Shown here: in pieces, positions 29,068-37,036 of the stretch
How positions within the stretch are numbered: the first letter of the stretch is position 1
How the letters are laid out: each line of letters opens with the position of its first letter
Translations under genes and position numbers: made by a program
The notes under the pieces: model-generated
What the model saw: the letters and a program-made list of their open reading frames with translations, nothing else
The model's database searches: none
What the model was told of the DNA's origin: nothing
Assembly (NCBI GenBank): GCA_903919715.1
Contig: CAIXJC010000013.1
Location: 1 to 64,000 of the forward strand
DNA length: 64,000 nt
Reading direction: 5' to 3'
From: an uncultured bacterium
Lineage (GTDB): Bacteria > Planctomycetota > Phycisphaerae > Phycisphaerales > SM1A02

Positions 29068-29226
29068 TTAGCGCTTCGGCGTCCGTGATTGTCGTGCGTG
29101 GCTTGAGTTGCGTGCGACACGGCTTGCGCCGCCTCCGCTCGCCTTCGCAAGATCCGCATCGGACAACTTCACAGACTTCGTATTGGTCTTTGGCGTCTTG
29201 GACGTATTCGCTGGCTTTGGTGACAT
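29068..29226 (-). CDS. Candidate double-glycine leader peptide precursor
   Basis: 52 residues. The start ATG at 29226 has AAGGGA 8 bases upstream, better than most genes in the window. The leader (residues 1-32) is Lys/Thr/Asn-rich and ends in LSDADLAKASGG, which fits the double-glycine leader rule LSxxELxxIxGG (L at -12, L at -7, small residue at -4, GG at -2/-1). Cleavage would release a 20-residue core starting GASRVARNSS and ending TPKR: five Arg, one Lys, one His, no acidic residue, no Cys. It lies 170 bases beyond the C39/ABC export operon, on the opposite strand, and has its own terminator. No modification enzyme gene is nearby. It could also be a regulatory or signalling peptide. Existence is well supported; role is inference. 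Confidence 0.75.
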   Translation of the reverse strand: MSPKPANTSKTPKTNTKSVKLSDADLAKASGGGASRVARNSSHARQSRTPKR

Positions 29227-29336
29227 TGAAATTCCCTTCGTTTCGCTGATGGCTTTTGGTCTACGCAACCGCAAGTCACAGACATGAATACCTTACGATA
29301 CATTTTTGGTCTGGCAAGCGACGAGGCATATTTCTA

Positions 29337-30380
29337 ATGAAAAAAACATTGGCATCGAAGAAGTTTGTGGTGGCCGTGGTTGGAGCGACAGGAGCCGTGG
29401 GAGCGGAATTTATTGATTTGCTTGGGCTCAATGGGATTTCTGCGGATCGTGTTCGATTATTTGCAAGCGAGCGTTCTGTTGGGAAGGCGATACTTGTTGG
29501 TGGGCAGCCAGTCATGGTCGAATCGCTCAAGCCCGATTGCTTTCGAGGGATCGGCATTGTTTTTTTCTCGGCTGGGAAAGGAATTGCCAAAGCATGGGCG
29601 CCGCAAGCGATTGAGGCAGGGGCGTGGGTAGTCGACAATTCGAGCGCGTTTCGCATGGAGAGCGCTGTGCCGCTCATCATTCCAGAAGTGAATCCAGACG
29701 CACTCGATCAATGCAAAGGACCGTCCATTGTGGCTGTGCCGAATTGCTCAACGATCGTTGCGCTTGTCGCGGCGACGCCGCTGCACCGAGTGGCGAAGGT
29801 TCGTCGCATGACCGTGGCGACATATCAAGCCGCAAGTGGCGCAGGTGCTGCCGCGATGCGCGAACTCGAATCGCAGGCGCAGGCATTTGTCGAGAAGAGC
29901 CCGATGCGCACGGAAATTTTCGGGAGGCAATACCTCTTCAATTGTTTCAGCCATAACAGCGCGATCGGACCAGAGGGATATAACGAAGAGGAGTCCAAGC
30001 TTCTCTATGAGACGCGAAAGATTTGGTCCGATGCATCCGTGCGGATCACGGCGACATGCATTCGTGTTCCCGTGCTGCGAGCGCACTGCGAAGCGATTGG
30101 GTTGGAGTTTGAGACGCCGCTTTCCCAAGCGCGCGCACGAGAAATCCTCGGGGCCGCTGAAGGGTTGGAAGTGGTCGATGATCGAATCAACAATCGCTTC
30201 CCAGAACCGCTGCACGCCGCAGGGCGAGACCCCGTCCTCGTCGGCAGAATTCGTGCGGATTGGAGCCTTCCTCCAGGAATGGGAATCCAAATGTTTGTCG
30301 CTGGAGATCAGATTCGAATCGGTGCGGCGTTGACTGGGTGGCGCATTGCGGAACTGATCGCGGCGCGGATGACGCATTGA
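29337..30380 (+). CDS. asd: Aspartate-semialdehyde dehydrogenase
   Basis: 347 residues from ATG 29337 (MKKTLASKKFVVAVVGATGAVG), where the NADP-binding GATGAVG motif sits near the N-terminus as usual. Catalytic Cys in VPNCSTIVA, substrate-binding ATYQAASGAGAAAMREL, His-containing CIRVPVLRAHCEAI. It makes aspartate semialdehyde for lysine/diaminopimelate, threonine and methionine. It is divergent from the candidate precursor gene with 110 bases between them. Confidence 0.95.
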   Translation: MKKTLASKKFVVAVVGATGAVGAEFIDLLGLNGISADRVRLFASERSVGKAILVGGQPVMVESLKPDCFRGIGIVFFSAGKGIAKAWAPQAIEAGAWVVDNSSAFRMESAVPLIIPEVNPDALDQCKGPSIVAVPNCSTIVALVAATPLHRVAKVRRMTVATYQAASGAGAAAMRELESQAQAFVEKSPMRTEIFGRQYLFNCFSHNSAIGPEGYNEEESKLLYETRKIWSDASVRITATCIRVPVLRAHCEAIGLEFETPLSQARAREILGAAEGLEVVDDRINNRFPEPLHAAGRDPVLVGRIRADWSLPPGMGIQMFVAGDQIRIGAALTGWRIAELIAARMTH

Positions 30381-30416
30381 GATTCAATCTGCGCCGCCGC
30401 CGCATCGCCGCCCCAC

Positions 30417-30449
30417 CTTCGTCACTGCTTCGTCACTGCTTCGTCATTT
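30417..30449 (+). repeat. Three copies of an 11-base direct repeat
   Basis: CTTCGTCACTG occurs twice in a row (30417-30438) and a third copy is altered in its last bases (CTTCGTCATTT, 30439-30449). It lies between asd and the convergent trpC and runs into the trpC stop region. No evident function. Confidence 0.7.
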
Positions 30450-31262
30450 GGACGGCAATCGCAATAACTGCCGAACTGCTTGGTCGATGTCGGGCTGACG
30501 CATCAAATGCTCTCCGACCAAGACGATGTTGATGCCATGCGCACGAAGTCGCAGCAGGTCTTCCGGCGAAGTGATGCCAGACTCGCTGACCAAGATCCGC
30601 GGGTCTTCAACCAGATCGGCCATTCGCAGCGAATGATTGATGTCAGTTTTCATCGTGCGCAGATTGCGATTGTTGATGCCGAGCAGGGAATAACCCGCAT
30701 GCGGAAATCCGACATGGTTGAGGACTCGGCAGAGATTTTCTGCGTCGTGGACTTCCAATAAAACCGTCATGCCCAATTCGACGCAGAGAATCTGAAAGTC
30801 GATAATTTCGCTTTCGCGCAGACATTCAGCGATCAGCAGAACCGCGTCGGCACCTGCGGCTCTGGATTCCCAGATTTGATACGGGTCGATTATGAAATCT
30901 TTGCGCAGGACGGGAAGCGGTATCGCGTCTCGAATCGCATGGATGTATTCCAGTTTTCCACCGAAATCCACCTCGTCGGTCAGGCATGAGATCGCAGCTG
31001 CGCCAGCGGCGTGATACTTTCGAGCGATGTCGACGGGATCGAAATCTTCGCGGATCACTCCTGCCGAGGGACTCTTGTATTTGACTTCCGCAATCAAGCG
31101 CGTTCGAGTGGTGTTTCCGTGGTCGACGACGACCTGGAAAAAATTGCGCGTCCTTCCGAGTTCGGAAATCCGCTCACGGAGTTCCTCAAGTGGAACGGCG
31201 ATCTTGGCAGCAGCAACTTCTTTACGTTTGCGCCGCACGATTGTCTTGAGTATGTCTGGCAT
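30444..31262 (-). CDS. trpC: Indole-3-glycerol phosphate synthase
   Basis: 272 residues from ATG 31262 (MPDILKTIVRRKRKEVAAAK). Beta/alpha barrel with family motifs: LIAEVKYKSPSAGVI, AAAISCLTDEVDFGG, PVLRKDFIIDPYQI, LLEVHDAENL, LLGINNRNLRTM, LVSESGITSPEDL, VLVGEHLMRQ. It closes the indole ring in tryptophan synthesis. A longer in-frame extension upstream runs antisense to the CPBP gene and is rejected. No other trp structural gene is adjacent, but trpS is about 1 kb away. Confidence 0.95.
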   Translation of the reverse strand: MPDILKTIVRRKRKEVAAAKIAVPLEELRERISELGRTRNFFQVVVDHGNTTRTRLIAEVKYKSPSAGVIREDFDPVDIARKYHAAGAAAISCLTDEVDFGGKLEYIHAIRDAIPLPVLRKDFIIDPYQIWESRAAGADAVLLIAECLRESEIIDFQILCVELGMTVLLEVHDAENLCRVLNHVGFPHAGYSLLGINNRNLRTMKTDINHSLRMADLVEDPRILVSESGITSPEDLLRLRAHGINIVLVGEHLMRQPDIDQAVRQLLRLPSK

Positions 31263-32202
31263 AGTCACACTTGGGATTCTGGCGACAGAGAGTAGATCGG
31301 AAGTGGGCGATCCGTTGCCCGTTGAGCCATCGTCGAATTGGCCGATCATCTCCCTGGGTTTAGGAGCGGTGATCATCGCGATCGTGATCGGTACTGCGGC
31401 GATGCGCTTAAAAAATGCGCCTCGAAATGCCTGGGCGTTGACTGCCGGCGGATCGTTCCTGCTCTTTGTTGGACTTTCACTCTTTGGATCAGTTGGTGGC
31501 ACGATGATGGCGCGACTGTTGAGCGTGCCACAGGGTGATGAATCAATGAAGGGGAAAGTGATCGTTGCGGCTGGCGCTTTTCTGACACAGTTGGCCATCT
31601 TGCTCATGTTCAGACGGACTCCGAGGGGGGGAAGTCGGACGCTTGTGGCGTCAGCAGTCGAAGCGCTCGGTACTTCTCAGTTTGCGCCCGCAAATGCTTT
31701 TCTGCCAGCGTGGGGGATTCAGCGTGCGATTTGGTTCGGCGCACTTGTGCTTGGAATCGCATGGTTTCCACTTCAAGCTGTGGGAAGCGCCGTTGCATCG
31801 ATACAGTTCTACTTCGGAGGACTCGAGCCACCATCGGAGGGTCATTCGACGTTTGAACTTCTGCGCAATTCGCATGACATGCTGCTCAATGGAGCGATGG
31901 TCGTCATCGTGATCATCTGTGCGCCAATCACCGAGGAATTTACATTTCGTGGTGCGATGCAAATGGGCATTCGCTCTTCAGGCATTCGGGCGTGGTGGGC
32001 GATCGTGGCGACGAGTGCGCTCTTCGCTGCAATTCACATCCCAGTGCTCGCCGAGGGCGCATTGGCGTCGGGACTTGCGACGCTCTTTATGCTTGCAGTC
32101 ATTCTTGGATGGCTCATGGAACGGACAGGACGAATTGCTGCGCCGATTGCGGCGCACGCGCTCTTCAATCTTGCCAACTTGTGTTTGTTCTGGTTCGCTT
32201 GA
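31252..32202 (+). CDS. CPBP family intramembrane metalloprotease
   Basis: About 316 residues with seven to eight membrane segments. The CPBP (CAAX protease / bacteriocin-processing) signature is present: EExxxR in ITEEFTFRGAMQ, FxxxH in LFAAIHIPV, and the C-terminal IAAHALFNLANL. The start is uncertain: ATG 31252 overlaps the divergent trpC start by 11 bases; a GTG at 31303 would remove this. Members process prenylated or secreted peptides or give bacteriocin immunity. It lies 2 kb from the double-glycine peptide, which makes an immunity role conceivable but unproven. Confidence 0.85.
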   Translation: MSGIVTLGILATESRSEVGDPLPVEPSSNWPIISLGLGAVIIAIVIGTAAMRLKNAPRNAWALTAGGSFLLFVGLSLFGSVGGTMMARLLSVPQGDESMKGKVIVAAGAFLTQLAILLMFRRTPRGGSRTLVASAVEALGTSQFAPANAFLPAWGIQRAIWFGALVLGIAWFPLQAVGSAVASIQFYFGGLEPPSEGHSTFELLRNSHDMLLNGAMVVIVIICAPITEEFTFRGAMQMGIRSSGIRAWWAIVATSALFAAIHIPVLAEGALASGLATLFMLAVILGWLMERTGRIAAPIAAHALFNLANLCLFWFA

Positions 32203-32244
32203 CGGCGGCGAAATGATGGAGAGTTTCGTACGATCATCAATCGA

Positions 32245-33348
32245 ATGACTCCCTCGCCCCAGTCGAAATCTCAACCCGCATCTCTGCCTTCGTCGAAGCC
32301 GCGCATTTTGACGGGCGACACGCCGACGGGAACGTTGCATTTGGGGCACTGGGTGGGAAGTGTGAAGCGGCGGGTCGAATTGCAGACCACGCATGAGTGC
32401 TATTTCTTGATCGCCAATATGCATGCATTCACAACGCGGGCTGAGCATGCTGCGGATATTCGCCGCGATTCAATCGAAATTGTTCGGGACTATTTGGCAA
32501 TGGGAATCGATCCCAAGTTGTCGGCGATTTTTCTTCAGAGTGAAGTCCCAGCGATCGCAGAATTGACGTTTCTCTTTGCAATGCTGCTGCCGTTCAACCG
32601 CGTGATGCGCAATCCCACGCTGAAGGACGAGATCAAGATTAAGAATCTTGGAGAGACATATTCGTTTGGGTTCCCCTTGTATGCGGTTGGACAGACTGCA
32701 GACATTCTTGCTTTTCGCCCTACCGGCGTGCCGGTTGGCGAGGATCAAGTGCCGCACTTGGAAATGACGCGCGAAGTTGCACGTCGATTCAATCAGATTT
32801 TCTGCGGTGTCTCCGAACATGCGGAAGACGCAGATCACGAAAAGCTCGGCGGAACTTTTCCGATCCCTCACGCGGATGTTGGAGCGGTGGGGCGTCTGAT
32901 GGGTATCGACGGCGTGAACAAGATGAGTAAGAGTCTCGGCAATGCGATCTTCATCGCTGATCCGCCCAAAGAAGTGCAGAAGAAAGTCGGAAAGATTTTT
33001 ACGGGGCGAAAGACACTCACGGAGCCGGGCGATATCAATAATTCGCTCTTTCAATATGTCGATGCGTTCATTCTTGATCCTGCGCGAGTCGCAGAATTGA
33101 AGGATCGTTATGCCCGTGGCGACAATCTCGGCGATGGGCATGTGAAGCAGGAAGTTGCCGACGCGCTCAATCAATTGCTTGAGCCAATGCGCGAGCGTCG
33201 TCGCCCATATGAAGGAAACGACGATGCAATCATTGACATTCTTCGAGATGGATGCGTGCGTGCCAACCGTGTTGCCGAAGAGACGTTGGCGATGGTCAAA
33301 GACGCGGCGAAGCTTTCCTATTTTCCACGTCGTCTGACACTAGGTTGA
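32245..33348 (+). CDS. trpS: Tryptophanyl-tRNA synthetase
   Basis: 367 residues, class Ic synthetase. Class I motifs: HIGH equivalent in LTGDTPTGTLHLGHWVGS and KMSKS in GVNKMSKSLGNAI. RPTGVPVGEDQVPHLEMTRE and SFGFPLYAVGQTADIL are family blocks. It charges tRNA-Trp. It is 42 bases after the CPBP gene and its 3' end overlaps the convergent xerD gene by 31 bases. Confidence 0.96.
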   Translation: MTPSPQSKSQPASLPSSKPRILTGDTPTGTLHLGHWVGSVKRRVELQTTHECYFLIANMHAFTTRAEHAADIRRDSIEIVRDYLAMGIDPKLSAIFLQSEVPAIAELTFLFAMLLPFNRVMRNPTLKDEIKIKNLGETYSFGFPLYAVGQTADILAFRPTGVPVGEDQVPHLEMTREVARRFNQIFCGVSEHAEDADHEKLGGTFPIPHADVGAVGRLMGIDGVNKMSKSLGNAIFIADPPKEVQKKVGKIFTGRKTLTEPGDINNSLFQYVDAFILDPARVAELKDRYARGDNLGDGHVKQEVADALNQLLEPMRERRRPYEGNDDAIIDILRDGCVRANRVAEETLAMVKDAAKLSYFPRRLTLG

Positions 33349-34376
33349 GGCGGTTTTGCTTTCTCCCCTTGGTTGCGGGCATTTTTCGACTCTTTGAGGT
33401 CGATTTTTGCCCGCAAGAGGGCGGTCCCAGAAGAATCACTCGCAACTTTGCGCATCTTCATTTCTCGTGGATGGCAATTGGCAATGACTTCCTTCAGGTG
33501 GTCTCGAGTGACATGCGTGTAAATCTGAGTGGTCGTAATGCTGGAATGCCCAAGCAATTCTTGAACGACGCGCAAGTCCGCACCACCATTGACGAGGTGC
33601 GTTGCGAACGAATGTCGAAGTGTGTGCGGATGAACATCGCCGAGCCCAGCCAGCGCTGCATTTTTCTTGACTAACTGCCAGATCGCGACGCGGTCGAGTG
33701 GGCGACCTGAAAACGAAAGAAGCAATCGAAATGCATCGCGGCCTGCGCTCACCGCCGCCAACGATGGTCGACACTCTGCGAGATACTTCATCGTCCAATG
33801 GATCGCAGGCACGCCGATCGGCACGATGCGCTGTTTGCCGCCTTTTCCCGTCACGGCAAGCGAACCGATCGTTTCGTGAAAGTCATTGATCTTGATTGTG
33901 CAGACTTCGCTTGCGCGTAAGCCGCCGCCATAAAGCAGCTCGAGCATCGCGCGATCTCTCAGCCATAATTTTCCTTGCGCTGGCGATGGAAATTCGACGA
34001 GCGCTTTCATCTGCTTTGCGGTCATCGCTCCAGGCAATCGCTTCCATGCCGTGGGTCGTTCCAACAGATGAGCTGGGTCGCGTGTGATCGTGCCCATCGC
34101 ACGAAGCCAGCGGAAAAAGACGCGAATTGTGGCAAGATGGCGAGTGACCGTCGTTGCTTGATATTCGCGCTCTTTGGAAAGCCAGCGAATGTGATTGGTG
34201 AGATCCGCCATCGTCGCAGTTGCGGGATCGTCCTTGCCACGGTCGTGGAGATATGTCGCCAAGAGATCCAAGTCGCGCCCATACGCCTCAAGAGTCAGAG
34301 TCGCGAGCCCGCATTCAATCCGGCAGAAGGCCAGAAAGTCACGGTGTCTGCGGGCGGCTGCGGTAAGAACTTCCAT
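33318..34376 (-). CDS. xerD: XerD-type tyrosine recombinase
   Basis: 352 residues. An N-terminal SAM-like domain (FLAFCRIECGLATLTLEAYGRDL) and the catalytic domain with all active residues: Arg in GGLRASEV, Lys in TGKGGKQRIVP, HxxR in HTLRHSFATH, His in LLGHSSI, Tyr in TTQIYTHV. With XerC it resolves chromosome dimers at dif. The C-terminus is about 40 residues longer than usual because the end of the gene runs through the inverted repeat at 33373-33416. No att sites or phage genes are nearby, so a housekeeping role is more likely than an integrase. Confidence 0.88.
   Translation of the reverse strand: MEVLTAAARRHRDFLAFCRIECGLATLTLEAYGRDLDLLATYLHDRGKDDPATATMADLTNHIRWLSKEREYQATTVTRHLATIRVFFRWLRAMGTITRDPAHLLERPTAWKRLPGAMTAKQMKALVEFPSPAQGKLWLRDRAMLELLYGGGLRASEVCTIKINDFHETIGSLAVTGKGGKQRIVPIGVPAIHWTMKYLAECRPSLAAVSAGRDAFRLLLSFSGRPLDRVAIWQLVKKNAALAGLGDVHPHTLRHSFATHLVNGGADLRVVQELLGHSSITTTQIYTHVTRDHLKEVIANCHPREMKMRKVASDSSGTALLRAKIDLKESKNARNQGEKAKPPQPSVRRRGK
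33373..33416. repeat. Inverted repeat, second copy of the family at 16876-16919
   Basis: Arms 33373-33390 and 33399-33416 pair with 9 bp outside and 5 bp inside, interrupted by four T-T mismatches, with an 8-base loop. The complement of the right arm (TTGCGGGCAAAAATCGACC) differs from the arm at 16876-16894 at one position. It sits just past trpS and inside the last codons of xerD. Confidence 0.85.
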
Positions 34377-34626
34377 GGACTGTTGGTTGCATCAGAGCTG
34401 GGAGGAGGTTGGATCGAAGGATGCCCTTTTGGCTCTCTCCTTGGCGGTCTCCGACGGTTTCGCGAAATCTCGCTTCCATGTTTATTCGATGAAAAAGTGC
34501 GCACCCGTGAAACCCTCCACAGCAATACGTGAACAACTGTTCGACCTCGCCGAGCGCGAACCGTGAAGTGCAACGGTGATCGTTGAGCTCCATGTGCGGG
34601 CAGCAGCGGGGGTCGGGGTCGTTCAT
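34339..34626 (-). CDS. Small cysteine-rich protein upstream of xerD
   Basis: 95 residues. A compact N-terminal part with five cysteines and conserved-looking aromatic residues: DPRCCPHMELNDHRCTS, then RFALGEVEQLFTYCC, GGFHGCALFHRI. The spacing suggests a metal or iron-sulfur site, as in other small Cys-rich proteins of Planctomycetota. The C-terminal third is unstructured. The end overlaps the xerD start by 38 bases, so the two may be cotranscribed. I do not recognise a named family; the alternative is that this is a spurious frame, but the cysteine pattern argues for a gene. Confidence 0.6.
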   Translation of the reverse strand: MNDPDPRCCPHMELNDHRCTSRFALGEVEQLFTYCCGGFHGCALFHRINMEARFRETVGDRQGESQKGILRSNLLPALMQPTVHGSSYRSRPQTP

Positions 34627-34740
34627 GATTGATGCATGGATATTTGGGTTGGAGCGCGGAAGTTGGGAGGATTACTCTACTGTGCCGAATCGGTTGAAAC
34701 GACCATAAATCTGCACATTTGGTTCGATAGTATTCCACAT

Positions 34741-35844
34741 ATGAACACGGACCGACCAACGGTCGCCATCTCATTAGGTGACCCTTCTGGCATTGGAGCC
34801 GAGGTGACAGTCAAGGCGCTCAACGATCCAGTCGTGCGCCGCGCTGCACGGTGGGTTATTCATGGATCGAATCATTTGATGCACGTTGCTGCGGAGCGAA
34901 GTTCGCTTCCTGTGAACTGGCTGCGGGTCGCTGTGGACAGTGAGCGGGCCCAGCATGAAATTGATGCGGACTCCATTGTTCTTGATCACGGACAAGTGCT
35001 CGGACTTTTCGATGGGCGTGAACCATCCAAGGTCGGCGGTTTAGCGAGCAAGGGTTATGTCGAAGCCGCGATCGTCGATGCGATGCGCCCGCACGGTGAT
35101 CCACGGCGGGTGGATGCAGTTGTGACAGCGCCGATTAGTAAGGAGTCATGGTCGCTCGCGGGCTATCGCTGGCCAGGGCATACAGAATTATTCGCTTTTC
35201 GAACTCGTGCGCGCCGTCATTGCATGGCATTTTCAGCGCCAAAATTGCGAGTGGCGTTGGCGACAACGCATGTCCCGCTCATGACCATTCGAGATTTGCT
35301 CACGATCGGCCGAGTCTTTGACCCGATCGATTTAGGGAATCGATTTTGCAAGGACATGGGAGTCGCAACGCCACGAATCGCTGTGTGCGGGCTGAATCCA
35401 CATGCTGGCGAACACGGACTCTTTGGCGATGAAGAGGATCGGATCATTCGTCCTGCAATCGATATGGCTTGTAGCGCTGGCATCGATGCGTCTGGCCCAT
35501 GGGCGGCGGACACGATTTTTCGCGATGCGCTGAGTGGACGATACGACTTGGTTGTTGCGATGTATCACGATCAAGGATTGATACCTCTCAAGATGGTCGC
35601 TTTCGATTCCGCCGTCAACGTGACGCTTGGAATCCCGATCGTTCGCACAAGCCCAGATCACGGAACTGCATTCGGAATTGCGGGCGAAGGAAAGGCAGAC
35701 CCAGGAGCGATGCGTGAAGCAATGCTCTTGGCGGCGAAGTTGGCACGAGCTCCCCGATCATCGGGAGCGACTCGATCAAACGGCAATCATCCCGATGGTC
35801 CGGCGCGTGGCGAATGGTCGTCAAGCGGTCCGTGGACTGGGTGA
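34741..35844 (+). CDS. pdxA: 4-hydroxythreonine-4-phosphate dehydrogenase
   Basis: 367 residues from ATG 34741 (MNTDRPTVAISLGDPSGIGAEV). PdxA motifs: GDPSGIG, TAPISKESW, YRWPGHTELFA with metal-binding His, ATTHVPLM, CGLNPHAGEHGLFG, MYHDQGLIPLKM, TSPDHGTAFGIAG. It acts in the DXP-dependent pyridoxal phosphate route. The last ~30 residues (RAPRSSGATRSNG onward) are a Gly/Ser/Pro tail absent from typical members. It converges with the L,D-transpeptidase gene, 13 bases apart. Confidence 0.95.
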   Translation: MNTDRPTVAISLGDPSGIGAEVTVKALNDPVVRRAARWVIHGSNHLMHVAAERSSLPVNWLRVAVDSERAQHEIDADSIVLDHGQVLGLFDGREPSKVGGLASKGYVEAAIVDAMRPHGDPRRVDAVVTAPISKESWSLAGYRWPGHTELFAFRTRARRHCMAFSAPKLRVALATTHVPLMTIRDLLTIGRVFDPIDLGNRFCKDMGVATPRIAVCGLNPHAGEHGLFGDEEDRIIRPAIDMACSAGIDASGPWAADTIFRDALSGRYDLVVAMYHDQGLIPLKMVAFDSAVNVTLGIPIVRTSPDHGTAFGIAGEGKADPGAMREAMLLAAKLARAPRSSGATRSNGNHPDGPARGEWSSSGPWTG

Positions 35845-35857
35845 AATGTTTTCCTGT

Positions 35858-36997
35858 TTACGGCGCGATCACAATCGTGCTGTTTGGTTCTGTGAGAAGT
35901 TCATATACCAATTCGACATCTGCATCGCTCATGCGAACGCATCCCATTGATGCTTGTCTGCCGATCGAAGAAGGATCGACGGTGCCGTGAATGCCATAAC
36001 CCTTGAACCCTTGATTGTGAGCTTCGACACCGATTAAACCGATCCATCGCTCTCCAATTGGATTCTTTGGATCATCCGATGCGAAGTGTTCGCCTGTGCG
36101 AGGATTCTTCCACTCTGGATTGATCAGCTTGCTCTTTGGTCGCACCATGAATGCTCCCGTTGGCGTCGAATTCAATTCGCCGAGTCCGACAGGAAAGATG
36201 GCGACGATGACGCGATTCGGTCCTTCGCCAGCGTAGATGCGCATTTGAAAATTGCTCTTCGAAACCTCTGCGTGAAATGCGCCGACGGGAAGCTTGAGGT
36301 TCTGTCCGACGCGCAGAGACTTCTCGCTCTTCATGCCGTTGATGCGTTGAATGATTCGCCAGTCTGGTTGCACGCCATTTTGTTTGGCGATCTTTGAGAG
36401 CGTGTCGCCAGACTGCACGGAGTACATATGCATGACGGGATCTCCGACGGTTGGAGCAGGTGAAAGAAAAAGCTTCGCATTGATTTCGCGCAGAGCCACC
36501 GTCGCAGAAAATTCGCCCGCCGGCGCAAGCGTGCGTTGATCAAGTAGTCGCGTCAGCGCGAGTCGCGCTCCGACAGGATCCGCTTTCGCCATCGCAAGCG
36601 CGGTGGTGAGATTCATCGAAGCATTCGTGTTGATCGCAGTTGGCGTGGTGGTCGCGGGAGTTCCCGCTTGGTTCTTGATCGCAGCGGGCGTCGTCGCCGA
36701 AACGGGCGAAGTCATGGCGACTGGTTGTTGGCCAGAAGATGGAGAAATCACTGGAGTTTCAGGTGGATTTTGAGCGACCGTCGGTGGCGCAGTGGGCGCA
36801 GCGGTATTGAGTGGCGGCACGGTGTTCGCTGGGACTCGGTTGGCAGTGGGAGTCTTGTCTCCTTGCGTGAAGAAATATGTTCCGGCGGTAACGCCTGCGG
36901 CTGCAACCAATGCAAGTGCGATGGGAATAAGTTTGCGGCGGTTCGCGCCAAAGAGAGTTGCGGAAGCTGAACGGGGCAATTGGCTGTCGAGTGTCAT
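35858..36997 (-). CDS. L,D-transpeptidase with LysM domain
   Basis: 379 residues. One membrane anchor near residues 23-44, a long Thr/Pro/Ala linker (50-125), LysM about 190-237 (YSVQSGDTLSKIAKQNG), and a YkuD domain 242-379 with catalytic His337 and Cys353 in IHGTVDPSSIGRQASMGCVRMSD. It cross-links or attaches proteins to peptidoglycan in the periplasm, bound through LysM. Peptidoglycan synthesis is now accepted for Planctomycetota. The gene follows fau by 39 bases on the same strand. Confidence 0.93.
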   Translation of the reverse strand: MTLDSQLPRSASATLFGANRRKLIPIALALVAAAGVTAGTYFFTQGDKTPTANRVPANTVPPLNTAAPTAPPTVAQNPPETPVISPSSGQQPVAMTSPVSATTPAAIKNQAGTPATTTPTAINTNASMNLTTALAMAKADPVGARLALTRLLDQRTLAPAGEFSATVALREINAKLFLSPAPTVGDPVMHMYSVQSGDTLSKIAKQNGVQPDWRIIQRINGMKSEKSLRVGQNLKLPVGAFHAEVSKSNFQMRIYAGEGPNRVIVAIFPVGLGELNSTPTGAFMVRPKSKLINPEWKNPRTGEHFASDDPKNPIGERWIGLIGVEAHNQGFKGYGIHGTVDPSSIGRQASMGCVRMSDADVELVYELLTEPNSTIVIAP

Positions 36998-37036
36998 GTG
37001 GGTTTCCTGAAAGAGTTGTGAAGTTGCGTGCGATTG

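Noticed and set aside
28946-29071. A 41-codon plus-strand frame (MKVERMTTKKKSAIV...) just after the export operon
   Set aside because: It overlaps the end of the minus-strand peptide gene and its AAAAAAG run is the T-tract of that gene's terminator. It has no leader-like motif and no strong ribosome binding site at its first ATG.
33318-34376. Phage or island integrase
   Set aside because: The protein is of XerD type, neighbours are housekeeping genes, and no attachment duplication or mobile gene is seen.
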